From Dichotomicrobium sp964540795 (GTDB lineage: Bacteria; Pseudomonadota; Alphaproteobacteria; Rhizobiales; Rhodomicrobiaceae), in the NCBI GenBank assembly GCA_964540795.1, contig CAZINX010000014.1, positions 1 through 55,278 on the forward strand: a stretch of 55,278 nt of DNA, read 5' to 3'. This document shows positions 10,005 to 18,437 of the stretch, in pieces. Every line of letters begins with the position of its first letter. Position 1 is the stretch's first letter. Position numbers and translations under genes: made by a program. Under the pieces are notes generated by a model. The model made no database searches and was not told the DNA's origin. It saw nothing but the letters and a program-made list of their open reading frames with translations.

Positions 10005-13000
10005 ATGCGGATCGAACGGCGCTTTACCAAAGAAGGGCAGTCACCCTACGCGGAGATCGGCTTTCGCAAGGCCACCAGTGAAATTCGCAACCCCGACGGC
10101 TCGGTCGTGTTCCGGCTGGACGCATTTTCGGTGCCCGCACATTTCAGCCAGGTCGCGGCCGATATTCTGGCGCAGAAATACTTCCGCAAGGCGGGCGTGC
10201 CGGCGCGGCTGAAGCGCGTCGAGGAAAATGATGTGCCGTCCTGGCTGTGGCGCTCAGTGCCGGACCATGATGCGCTGGCGGAGTTGCCCGAGGACGCGCG
10301 CCACGGCAGCGAGACGGATTCGCGACAGGTGTTCGACCGGCTCGCCGGCACCTGGACCTATTGGGGGTGGAAAAACGACTATTTCCATGACGAGAGCGAT
10401 GCGCGCGCCTTTTACGACGAGATGCGCTACATGCTCGCCATGCAAATGGCCGCGCCGAACAGCCCGCAATGGTTCAACACGGGCCTGCACTGGGCCTACG
10501 GCATCGACGGGCCCAGTCAGGGGCATTTCTACGTCGATCCCCAGACCGGCGAACTGACCCGCGCCGCTTCCGCATACGAGCATCCCCAGCCTCATGCCTG
10601 TTTCATCCAGTCGGTCGAGGACGACTTGGTGAACGAGCGCGGCATCATGGATTTGTGGGTTCGCGAAGGCCGCCTGTTCAAATACGGCTCCGGCACCGGC
10701 TCCAACTTCTCGAAGCTGCGCGGCGAGGGCGAGCGGCTGTCGGGCGGGGGCAAGTCATCCGGCCTTATGAGCTTCCTGAAGATCGGCGACCGCGCGGCCG
10801 GCGCGATCAAGTCGGGCGGCACCACCCGTCGCGCGGCGAAGATGGTCATTGTCGATGTCGACCACCCGGACATCGAGGCGTTCGTCAACTGGAAGGTCGT
10901 GGAGGAGCAGAAGGTCGCCGCGCTGGTGGCCGGCTCCAAAGCCTGCGCCAGGCATCTGGGCGCGGTGATGCGCGCGATGGTGAACTGCGAGGGCACGGGC
11001 GATGACTGCTTCGATCCCGCCCGCAACCCGGCGCTCAAGCGCGAGATCAAGGCGGCGCGCGCCGCGCATGTGCCGGAAAATTATATCCAGCGCGTCATCC
11101 AGTTCGCGCGGCAGGGCTACAAGAAGATCGATTTCGAGGTCTATGACACTGACTGGGACAGCGAAGCCTATCGCACCGTCGCCGGGCAGAACTCCAACAA
11201 CTCGGTGCGTGTCACCGACGCCTTCCTGCGCGCGGTCGAGAAGGGCGAAAGCTGGCCGCTGCGTGGCCGCATTAGCGGCGAAACCGTCCGTGAGCTCGAC
11301 GCCCGCGCTTTGTGGGACCAGATCGGCTATGCCGCCTGGGCCTCCGCCGATCCGGGCATCCAGTTCCACACCACGATCAACGACTGGCACACCTGCCCGG
11401 CCTCAGGGCCGATCCGCGCGTCGAACCCGTGCTCGGAGTACATGTTCCTGGACGACACGGCCTGCAACCTCGCCTCGTTGAACCTGATGGCGTTTCGCGA
11501 TGGCGAGGGCCGTTTCGACGTCGATGCCTTCGTTCACGCCTGCCGGCTCTGGACCGTTGTGCTGGAGGTCTCGGTGACGATGGCTCAGTTCCCGTCGCCG
11601 GAGATCGCGCAGCTGTCCTACGAATACCGCACGCTCGGCCTCGGCTTCGCCAATCTGGGCGGGCTGCTGATGGCCGCCGGCATTCCCTATGACTCCGAGG
11701 AAGGCCGGGCGCTGGCCGGGGCGATCTCCGCGCTGATGACCGGCACCGCCTACGCCGCGAGCGCCGAAATGGCCGCCGAACTCGGTACGTTTGCGGGCTA
11801 TGCGAAGAATGCCGAGCACATGTTGCGAGTGATGCGCAACCATCGCCGCGCGGCGCATGGCCATATCGACGGCTATGAGCAGCTAAACACGCCGCCCGTG
11901 CCGCTGAACGCCGCCGCCTGCCCGGAGCCGCGCGTGGCCGCAGCCGCTCGCGAAGCCTGGGACAAGGCGCTGACGTTGGGCGAACTGTACGGCTACCGCA
12001 ATGCGCAGGCGACGGTGATCGCCCCGACCGGCACGATTGGCCTGGTCATGGATTGCGACACGACCGGCATCGAGCCGGACTTCGCGCTGGTGAAATTCAA
12101 GAAGCTGGCCGGCGGCGGCTATTTCAAGATCATCAACCGCACCGTGCCGGAAGCCCTCGCAAAGCTCGGCTACGACAAGGGCGCGGTGGACGTAATCGTC
12201 AGCTACGCCGTTGGCAACGGCACGCTGCGGGGCGCGCCGCACGTCAACCACGAGACGCTGCGGGCCAAGGGCTTCACGCCGGAGAAGATCGCCGCGATCG
12301 AGGCCGGGCTGGCCAGCGCCTTCGACATCAAGTTCGCCTTCAACAAGTTTACGCTGGGCGAGGACTTCTGCGCGGATGTGCTGGGTCTGCCATCCGAGCG
12401 GCTGGACGCGCCGGACTTCGACATGCTGGCCGAGCTTGGCTTCACTCGCCAACAGATTGATGCGGCGAACCAGTATGTCTGCGGGGCGATGACGCTCGAA
12501 GGCGCGCCGGGCCTGAAGCCGGAGCATCTGCCGGTGTTCGACTGCGCCAACCCGTGCGGGCGCAAGGGCAGACGTTTCCTCTCGGCGGAAAGCCACATCC
12601 AGATGATGGCGGCGGCGCAGCCGTTCATCTCCGGCGCGATCTCCAAGACGATCAATATGCCCGGCAATGCCACCGTCGAGGACTGCAAGAACGCCTATCT
12701 CCAGTCCTGGCGGCTGGGTCTGAAGGCCAACGCCCTCTATCGCGACGGGTCGAAGCTCTCGCAGCCGCTCAGCACCCAGGCGCTGGACGACGACGAGGAG
12801 GAGACCGACGAGGCCGAAGTCCCGGCGATGCAGCCCGCGCAGGCCAAGGCCGAGGTGGTCGCCGAAAAGATCGTCGAGCGCGTCGTGGAGCGCGTTCGGA
12901 TGCGCGCGCACCGCGAGAAGCTGCCCGACCGCCGCAAGGGCTACACCCAGAAGGCGACCGTCGGCGGCCACAAGGTCTATCTGCGCACAGGCGAATACGA

Positions 13001-13676
13001 GAACGGCCAGCTTGGCGAGATCTTCATCGACATGCACAAGGAGGGCGCGGCCTTCCGCTCGCTGATGAACAATTTCGCCATCGCCGTTTCGCTCGGCCTG
13101 CAATACGGCGTGCCGCTTGAGGAGTACGTTGACGCCTTCACCTTCACCCGCTTCGAGCCGGCGGGCCTCGTGCAGGGCAACGATACGATCAAGAACGCCA
13201 CCTCGATTCTCGACTATATCTTCCGCGAGCTCGCGGTATCCTATCTCGCCCGGCACGATCTCGCCCATGTCGATCCGTCCGAGGCGGACGACACCACGAT
13301 TGGCCGCGGCGAGAACGACGGCGGCGAGGTGGCCATGGTCGCCGACCGTTACATGAGCCGGGGCATGATGCGCGGCTCGTTCGACAACAAGGTCGTGATG
13401 GTCGCGGAGGACAAGGCCAGCGCCAACCCGGTGGCCGCGCTGCAGCACACCATCTCGACCGCGCTGCACGAGGCCGCGGCATCTCGCATGATGGAGCAAA
13501 CGGCTGTGCAGGGCGGCGTCGAGGCCGAGGTTGTCTCCACCGCGCGCCTCAGCTCCGAAGCCCGGCTCAAGGGCTATGAGGGCGAAGCCTGCGGCGATTG
13601 CGGCAACTTCACGCTGGTGCGCAACGGCACCTGCCTGAAGTGCGACACCTGCGGCGCGACGAGCGGCTGTTCGTAA
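10005..13676 (+). CDS. nrdJ: Class II (adenosylcobalamin-dependent) ribonucleotide reductase
   Basis: This 1223-residue enzyme reduces ribonucleotides to deoxyribonucleotides for DNA synthesis, using a radical from adenosylcobalamin, with no need for oxygen or a small subunit. The N-terminal part has NSPQWFNTGLHWAYGI. The catalytic barrel contains NPCSEYMFLDDTACNLASL, with the radical-site cysteine and glutamate. A region of about 1000-1120 is the TSCPD-type domain of long NrdJ proteins, preceded by a charged linker. The tail GDCGNF to CLKCDTCGATSGCS is a cysteine-rich zinc/redox element. The length matches the long NrdJ type of alphaproteobacteria. ATG at 10005 has GAGGG upstream; an in-frame start at 9915 would add unrelated residues. 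The gene stands alone, with a long leader before it and a strong terminator after it. Confidence 0.95.
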   Translation: MRIERRFTKEGQSPYAEIGFRKATSEIRNPDGSVVFRLDAFSVPAHFSQVAADILAQKYFRKAGVPARLKRVEENDVPSWLWRSVPDHDALAELPEDARHGSETDSRQVFDRLAGTWTYWGWKNDYFHDESDARAFYDEMRYMLAMQMAAPNSPQWFNTGLHWAYGIDGPSQGHFYVDPQTGELTRAASAYEHPQPHACFIQSVEDDLVNERGIMDLWVREGRLFKYGSGTGSNFSKLRGEGERLSGGGKSSGLMSFLKIGDRAAGAIKSGGTTRRAAKMVIVDVDHPDIEAFVNWKVVEEQKVAALVAGSKACARHLGAVMRAMVNCEGTGDDCFDPARNPALKREIKAARAAHVPENYIQRVIQFARQGYKKIDFEVYDTDWDSEAYRTVAGQNSNNSVRVTDAFLRAVEKGESWPLRGRISGETVRELDARALWDQIGYAAWASADPGIQFHTTINDWHTCPASGPIRASNPCSEYMFLDDTACNLASLNLMAFRDGEGRFDVDAFVHACRLWTVVLEVSVTMAQFPSPEIAQLSYEYRTLGLGFANLGGLLMAAGIPYDSEEGRALAGAISALMTGTAYAASAEMAAELGTFAGYAKNAEHMLRVMRNHRRAAHGHIDGYEQLNTPPVPLNAAACPEPRVAAAAREAWDKALTLGELYGYRNAQATVIAPTGTIGLVMDCDTTGIEPDFALVKFKKLAGGGYFKIINRTVPEALAKLGYDKGAVDVIVSYAVGNGTLRGAPHVNHETLRAKGFTPEKIAAIEAGLASAFDIKFAFNKFTLGEDFCADVLGLPSERLDAPDFDMLAELGFTRQQIDAANQYVCGAMTLEGAPGLKPEHLPVFDCANPCGRKGRRFLSAESHIQMMAAAQPFISGAISKTINMPGNATVEDCKNAYLQSWRLGLKANALYRDGSKLSQPLSTQALDDDEEETDEAEVPAMQPAQAKAEVVAEKIVERVVERVRMRAHREKLPDRRKGYTQKATVGGHKVYLRTGEYENGQLGEIFIDMHKEGAAFRSLMNNFAIAVSLGLQYGVPLEEYVDAFTFTRFEPAGLVQGNDTIKNATSILDYIFRELAVSYLARHDLAHVDPSEADDTTIGRGENDGGEVAMVADRYMSRGMMRGSFDNKVVMVAEDKASANPVAALQHTISTALHEAAASRMMEQTAVQGGVEAEVVSTARLSSEARLKGYEGEACGDCGNFTLVRNGTCLKCDTCGATSGCS

Positions 13677-13705
13677 GACGCGCGCAGAACAGACTTTCAG
13701 CATCG

Positions 13706-13739
13706 CCGGTCCGGCTCTGAAGGGAGTCGGGCCGGTTTT
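13706..13739 (+). terminator. Rho-independent terminator of nrdJ
   Basis: Arms CCGGTCCGGCTC (13706-13717) and GAGTCGGGCCGG (13724-13735) pair over 12 positions, two of them G-T wobbles, around the loop TGAAGG, and are followed by TTTT. It begins 30 bases after the nrdJ stop. Confidence 0.8.
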
Positions 13740-13797
13740 GAGTCCGGGGGGCGGGTTTCCGGCAACCAAAGAGAGCAATTTTCGGGGGCAAGACATC

Positions 13798-14799
13798 ATG
13801 TGGCCGATCAAACGCAAGAGCGCGGAGGAACTGGACAGCATCCTCTATTTCCTTTCGAGTGCGCTCACGTCGGTAATCGACGAAAGCAGCTATCTTGCGC
13901 GGCACCACGCGGCGCTGCCGCAGATCGGGGCCGGGCTGGCAACGGCGGAGATCGCCTCGCGCCTGGCGGTGTTCCGGCAGCAGGTCTGCGATGTGAGCGA
14001 GCGAGAATACGTCATCGTGACCAGGCTGGCGCGGGCGCGGCACTGGGCGCAGGAACTGCGCCGCCACGAGCCGCATTTGCGCGCCGACATCGACGCATTC
14101 CTTGCGGCAACCGTCCGCTGCGAGGCGATGGCGCGCGAGCGCAGGAGCGATGCGCAAAGCCTTTTTGATGGACACGCGCAGCCGAAGCGGTTTCTGGCCG
14201 ATCGCGTGCCGGGCGGGCGCGTGGCGGCGGAGGCGGCGCTGTCGCTGATGGAGCGGTTGGAGGCTGCAGAACGCGGCGAGGTCGCCGACGAGGAGTCGCC
14301 CGGCTACCTTATCGGCGGCGAGATCGGCGTCGAGGCGCTGAACGATGTGTGCGAGACGTTGCTCGCCCGGCTCGCCGCGCATTACGGCTGGGCGGATGAG
14401 GCGCAAGGGCTGCCGGCTGATGAGGCGGCGGCGGACCTTGATCAGCCGGAGATTGACGAGGTGGACGCAGACGAAGATGCGCCGGCCGATCTGGCTGACG
14501 CCGGGCCTGCGGAGCCGGAGCAAACGGCAGCGCGCGAGAGCGACGCCCGGAGCGCCCCGATGACCGAATCGCCTGAAAAGACCGAAGCGGTCGCCGACAC
14601 CCCGGAAACCAGGGAGGGCGAAAAGCTGGCCGCCGAGACGGCATCGGTCAAAGAGGGTGAGGCGAAATCTTCAGAAGGGAAAGAGCCTGCGCCCGACCAG
14701 ACCGCCGATAGCGGCGCGCCGGCCGAGCGCCGCAAGCCCGCTGCGCCGACAGAGCGGACCGCCGCGCCCGCGGAGCCGCCGCGCGCCGCTTCGGGCTAA
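13798..14799 (+). CDS. Unrecognised protein with helical N-terminus and acidic low-complexity tail
   Basis: I do not recognise this 333-residue protein. Residues 1-215 look helical and soluble, starting MWPIKRKSAEELDSI and rich in Leu, Ala, Arg and Glu, with a second helical block around 155-205. From about 215 to the end it becomes a disordered Glu/Asp/Ala/Pro tail without hydrophobic residues, ending PPRAASG. There is no signal peptide or membrane segment. ATG at 13798 was chosen because the family-like folded part begins there and GGGGG lies upstream; the frame is open back to 13738. It has its own transcription unit after the nrdJ terminator, and its TAA interlocks with the stop codon of the convergent CinA-like gene. 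It could be a scaffold or regulator, but nothing visible decides this. Confidence 0.7.
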   Translation: MWPIKRKSAEELDSILYFLSSALTSVIDESSYLARHHAALPQIGAGLATAEIASRLAVFRQQVCDVSEREYVIVTRLARARHWAQELRRHEPHLRADIDAFLAATVRCEAMARERRSDAQSLFDGHAQPKRFLADRVPGGRVAAEAALSLMERLEAAERGEVADEESPGYLIGGEIGVEALNDVCETLLARLAAHYGWADEAQGLPADEAAADLDQPEIDEVDADEDAPADLADAGPAEPEQTAARESDARSAPMTESPEKTEAVADTPETREGEKLAAETASVKEGEAKSSEGKEPAPDQTADSGAPAERRKPAAPTERTAAPAEPPRAASG

Positions 14800-15569
14800 C
14801 CCGCGTCGTCCTCGCCCGGTACGTCTGAGGCGATGTTTCGCGCCGTTAGTTGCGCTTGCACCAGGCGTGCGGCCGCTTCGAGGCGCTCTTCCTCGGGGCA
14901 GCGGAAAACGACATTGACGCCGAAGCGGTTGTCCACGTGAAAAGGGTAGCTGCCGATGGAGACTTCCGGGAACCGCTCCTGGGCATCGCCAAGGATATCG
15001 GCAATGTCGCCCTCCTTGCCCGAAACGCGCAGTGTGCGGCTGAGGATTTTCCGGCCGGCGCGCAGGTTCGGCAGCAGCTGGTCGAGCATCCCCTGCATGA
15101 TCTGCGGGACGCCAGCCATGACGTAGACATTCTCGACCGAAAAGCCCGGCGCGACTGACACCGGATTGTCGATCAGCGCCGCGCCCGCGGGCATCCGCGT
15201 CATGCGCAGCCGTGCCGGAGTGAGTTCAGTTTGGCGGAAGTGGCGCTGCAGGATGTCAAGCGCCCGCTCATTCACGTCAACAGGCAGGCCGAATGCCGCG
15301 CCGATGGCATCCGCCGTGATGTCGTCATGCGTCGGGCCGATGCCGCCGGTCGTGAACACATAATCGCAGCGGGCGCGCAGCGCGTTGACGGCCTCGACAA
15401 TGGCATCCTGATCGTCCGGCACGATCCGCACTTCCCGGAGTTGAATGCCGGTCTCGGTCAGTCTCTCGGCGACATAGCCGATATTCTTGTCCTTCGTGCG
15501 CCCGGACAGCACTTCGTCGCCGATCACGACCAGCCCGGCCGTCACGATAGCCGTTTCAGTTCCCGCCAT
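14796..15569 (-). CDS. CinA N-terminal-like molybdopterin-binding (MoaB/Mog fold) protein
   Basis: This 257-residue protein matches the N-terminal (COG1058) domain of CinA: TAGLVVIGDEVLSGRTKD, FTTGGIGPTHDDIT and the later VMAGVPQIM. In other proteins this fold binds molybdopterin or, in CinA, hydrolyses ADP-ribose and related pyrophosphates. It lacks the C-terminal NMN deamidase domain of full CinA, as is common for the stand-alone alphaproteobacterial version. The start is ATG at 15569; the frame is open further upstream but that part has no family similarity and overlaps sfsA. It is divergent from sfsA with an 81-base gap, and the neighbourhood with sfsA, map and radC is a known alphaproteobacterial arrangement. 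Confidence 0.88.
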   Translation of the reverse strand: MAGTETAIVTAGLVVIGDEVLSGRTKDKNIGYVAERLTETGIQLREVRIVPDDQDAIVEAVNALRARCDYVFTTGGIGPTHDDITADAIGAAFGLPVDVNERALDILQRHFRQTELTPARLRMTRMPAGAALIDNPVSVAPGFSVENVYVMAGVPQIMQGMLDQLLPNLRAGRKILSRTLRVSGKEGDIADILGDAQERFPEVSIGSYPFHVDNRFGVNVVFRCPEEERLEAAARLVQAQLTARNIASDVPGEDDAG

Positions 15570-15650
15570 CTGCGCTCGCCGTTGCCTCTCGCCGCCCCTG
15601 CGCCAGAACTGGCTCTTGCCGCGGGCGCAGGCGCATCCTACTCTTGGACA

Positions 15651-16385
15651 ATGCAGTTTGCGTGTTCGCTTATACCCGGTCAGCTTGAGCGAAGATACAA
15701 GCGTTTTCTTGCCGATGTCAGGCTCGACAGCGGGCAAACGGTGACGGCGCATTGTCCCAATCCGGGATCGATGCTGGGGCTGGCTGAGCCGGGGATGCGC
15801 GTATGGCTGTCGCCCAGCAATAACCCGAAACGCAAGCTGCAATACACGTGGGAGCTGGTCGAGTTGACCGGCGCGGAGGCGGGCGGTTACGCCGGCATCA
15901 ATACGGCGCATCCGAACCTGTTGGCCGCTGAGGCGATTGCGGCGGACCGCATCCCCGAGCTTGCGGGCTACGAGACGCTGCGCCGGGAGGTCAAATACGG
16001 CAAGAACAGCCGGATGGACATCCTGCTGGAGGGCGCGGGCGCGCGCTGCCTCGTGGAGGTGAAGAATGTGCATCTCAGCCGCGCGCCAGGTCTGGCCGAG
16101 TTCCCGGACTGCGTGACAGCGCGCGGGGCGAAGCATCTCGACGAGCTTGCCGCAAGCGTGGCCGAAGGCGACCGGGCCGTCATGCTCTACATCGTGCAGC
16201 GCCCGGCGAACCGCTTCGCGCTTGCCGAAGATATCGATCCGGGCTACGCGGCGGCCTTCGCGCGGGCGCGCGAGGGCGGCGTCGAAGCGTTGTGTTATGT
16301 TTGCGATGTCGGCCTTGACGGTATAGGTGTACGAAATCGCATTCCATTTACGGAACTTGCGACGGCGGCGCGGGCGGCATCCTGA
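15651..16385 (+). CDS. sfsA: Sugar fermentation stimulation protein homologue
   Basis: This 244-residue protein is SfsA, a conserved family with an OB-like N-terminal domain and a nuclease-like C-terminal domain, whose role is poorly defined despite the name. The N-terminal PGQLERRYKRFLADV and CPNPGSMLGL are typical, as are the C-terminal EVKYGKNSRMD, LVEVKNVHL and FPDCVTARG. The length matches the usual 230-245 residues. ATG at 15651 gives the family N-terminus; the open frame extends far upstream through the divergent gene but is not coding there. It precedes map by 20 bases, so the two are likely co-transcribed. Confidence 0.93.
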   Translation: MQFACSLIPGQLERRYKRFLADVRLDSGQTVTAHCPNPGSMLGLAEPGMRVWLSPSNNPKRKLQYTWELVELTGAEAGGYAGINTAHPNLLAAEAIAADRIPELAGYETLRREVKYGKNSRMDILLEGAGARCLVEVKNVHLSRAPGLAEFPDCVTARGAKHLDELAASVAEGDRAVMLYIVQRPANRFALAEDIDPGYAAAFARAREGGVEALCYVCDVGLDGIGVRNRIPFTELATAARAAS

Positions 16386-16405
16386 CCGGCGTTGGAAGAT
16401 ACGGA

Positions 16406-17242
16406 ATGACAGAACCGGAGAGCGATATGAGGCGCGCGGATCGCAAGGTCCGGCTTTACGACGATGAAGCCTTCGCAGGGCTGCGTGCGGCTGGCCATCT
16501 GGCGGCAGAGGCGCTCGACATGGTTGCGCCGCATGTGAAGCCGGGCGTCACCACACAGGAGCTGGACGATCTCGTGCTGGAGTTCGCGCTCGATCACGGC
16601 GCGATCCCGGCGACGCTGAATTATCGCGGCTATACCAGGTCGATCTGCAGCTCGATCAATCATGTCGTCTGCCACGGCATCCCCGGACCGCGCCAGCTCT
16701 ACGAAGGCGACATCGTCAACATTGACGTGACGCTGATCCTGAATGGCTGGCACGGTGACACGAGCCGCATGTATCCGGTCGGGCAGGTGGCGCGGCGGGC
16801 CGAACGGCTCATCGAGGTGACGCATGAGGCGCTTATGCGGGGCGTCGCGGCGGCGCGACCCGGCAACACGACGGGCGACATCGGCGCGGCGATCCAGCGC
16901 TATGCAGAAGCCGAGCGGTGCAGCGTGGTGCGCGACTTCTGCGGCCACGGCCTCGGCGACGTGTTCCACGACAAGCCCAACATCCTGCACTACGGCAATC
17001 CGGGTGAGGGGCTGGAGCTTGCGCCGGGGATGGTGTTCACCATCGAACCCATGATTAATCTGGGCCGGCCGCATGTGAAGATCCTCAAGGACGGCTGGAC
17101 GGCGGTGACGCGCGACCGCTCCTTGTCGGCGCAGTTCGAGCACACGGTCGGCATCACCGAGGAGGGGTGCGAGGTGTTCACCTGTTCGCCGGCCGGCCTG
17201 CATAAGCCGCCGTATCACATGGAGCAACTGCGCGCGTCATGA
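16406..17242 (+). CDS. map: Methionine aminopeptidase, type I
   Basis: This 278-residue cytosolic enzyme removes the initiator methionine from new proteins. All five metal ligands are visible: D107 and D118 (NIDVTLILNGWHGD), H181 (GHGLGD), E214 (TIEPM) and E245 (QFEHT). The substrate-contact histidine is H90 (VVCHGIPG). The first 18 residues are a small extension compared with the E. coli enzyme. Its TGA overlaps the radC start by four bases (ATGA), indicating translational coupling. Confidence 0.95.
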   Translation: MTEPESDMRRADRKVRLYDDEAFAGLRAAGHLAAEALDMVAPHVKPGVTTQELDDLVLEFALDHGAIPATLNYRGYTRSICSSINHVVCHGIPGPRQLYEGDIVNIDVTLILNGWHGDTSRMYPVGQVARRAERLIEVTHEALMRGVAAARPGNTTGDIGAAIQRYAEAERCSVVRDFCGHGLGDVFHDKPNILHYGNPGEGLELAPGMVFTIEPMINLGRPHVKILKDGWTAVTRDRSLSAQFEHTVGITEEGCEVFTCSPAGLHKPPYHMEQLRAS

Positions 17243-18030
17243 GCGGGTTTGACGATGCCCAGGGCCGGCAGTCATTAGCCGGGGGCGCGCAGCCCTCGCT
17301 GCCAATGGGTGAGGCCGAGGCGGAGTCGAAGCGCGCCCGCGAGAACGGAAAGGCGGCCAAGCCGCACTATTACGGCCACCGGCAGCGGCTGCGCCAGCGC
17401 TTCATGGAGGGCGGGCCGGATGCGCTGCCAGACTATGAGCTTCTCGAACTGATCCTGTTCCGCGCCATCCCGCGCCGCGACACCAAGCCGCTGGCCAAGG
17501 CGCTGCTGGCGAAATTCGGCTCGTTCGCCGCGGTAATGAACGCCTCGCCCGCGCGGCTGCGTGAGGTCTCGGGCATGGGCGAGGCCGTGATTACCGAACT
17601 GAAGCTGGTGCGCGCCGCCTCGCTGCGCCTGCTGAACCGGGAGATCATGGACAAGCCGGTGCTCAGCTCCTGGACGCAGGTGATGAATTACTGCCAGGCG
17701 GCGATGGCGCATTCTGAAATCGAGCAGTTTCGCATCCTGTTTCTCGACAAGCGCAACCGGCTGATTGCCGATGAGGTGCAGCAGGAAGGCACGGTGGACC
17801 ACACGCCGGTCTATGTGCGCGAGATCATCAAGCGCGCGCTGGAGCTATCGGCGACGGCGCTGATCCTCGTGCACAACCACCCTTCGGGCGACCCGACGCC
17901 CTCGCAGGCCGACATCACCATGACCAGGGAGATCATGGAGACGGCTGGGAAGCTGGGGATCGTCGTTCACGATCACATCATTGTCGGACGGGAAGGCTCG
18001 GGCAGCCTGCGCGGCGCCGGGCTGATGTAG
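17239..18030 (+). CDS. radC: RadC family JAB-domain protein
   Basis: This 263-residue protein has a helix-hairpin-helix region (VSGMGEAVITELK, about 110-123) and a C-terminal JAB/MPN domain with the full metal motif HNHPSGDPTPSQAD at 212-225. The family was once assigned to DNA repair, but that role is disputed and the substrate is unknown. The first 40 residues are polar and variable. It overlaps map by four bases. After it comes a 407-base stretch with palindromic repeats. Confidence 0.93.
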   Translation: MSGFDDAQGRQSLAGGAQPSLPMGEAEAESKRARENGKAAKPHYYGHRQRLRQRFMEGGPDALPDYELLELILFRAIPRRDTKPLAKALLAKFGSFAAVMNASPARLREVSGMGEAVITELKLVRAASLRLLNREIMDKPVLSSWTQVMNYCQAAMAHSEIEQFRILFLDKRNRLIADEVQQEGTVDHTPVYVREIIKRALELSATALILVHNHPSGDPTPSQADITMTREIMETAGKLGIVVHDHIIVGREGSGSLRGAGLM

Positions 18031-18058
18031 CGCGCCCGTACTGCGCAGGACGTTGCAT

Positions 18059-18171
18059 GTCATCCCGGATGCGCTGCAGCGCGAAGCGGTGCTGCGCTGA
18101 TCCGGGATCGCTCGCCTCTGGATCCCGTGTCTGCGCCGCGTGACGCTGTCCCGCGCCGCGCACGGGATGAC
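18059..18171. repeat. Palindromic repetitive element A
   Basis: The element is bounded by GTCATCCCG (18059-18067) and its complement CGGGATGAC (18163-18171). An internal hairpin has arms CCCGGAT (18064-18070) and ATCCGGG (18100-18106). It resembles extragenic palindromic repeats of alphaproteobacteria. It lies in the 18031-18437 gap, where I see no gene, between radC and the convergent fabF-like gene. Confidence 0.6.
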
Positions 18172-18321
18172 AGTCTGCCGGACGCCCGCAAGGATACCGC
18201 CCCAGCGCGCCCTGGCGCGCTGTAAGGCCGACCGCTCGCCCGGCTTGGCGCGGAGCCGGGCGACGGATGTCGCCTGAAAAACAAAAGACTGTCCCGCGCA
18301 GCGCAGGGGATGCCCCGGCTT

Positions 18322-18407
18322 CGTCACGAGCGCAGCAACGCAATCCAGTACGGAACGTCTGGGCCAGTTACTGGATTCGGTCGGCCCACCTTGGCCTCAC
18401 AATGACG
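18322..18407. repeat. Palindromic repetitive element B
   Basis: The ends are CGTCA (18322-18326) and TGACG (18403-18407), and an internal dyad pairs AATCCAGTA (18342-18350) with TACTGGATT (18369-18377). This layout (GTCA, AGCGCAGCAACGCAATCCAG, CTGGATT, AATGACG) is a familiar intergenic repeat type in this bacterial group. Confidence 0.6.
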
Positions 18408-18437
18408 AGTCGCGACGAAGACTCCGCGCCATCGCGG

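Noticed and set aside
11883..13841. 652-codon minus-strand open frame opposite nrdJ
   Set aside because: Shadow of nrdJ codon bias; composition is His/Arg/Ala-rich with no domain.
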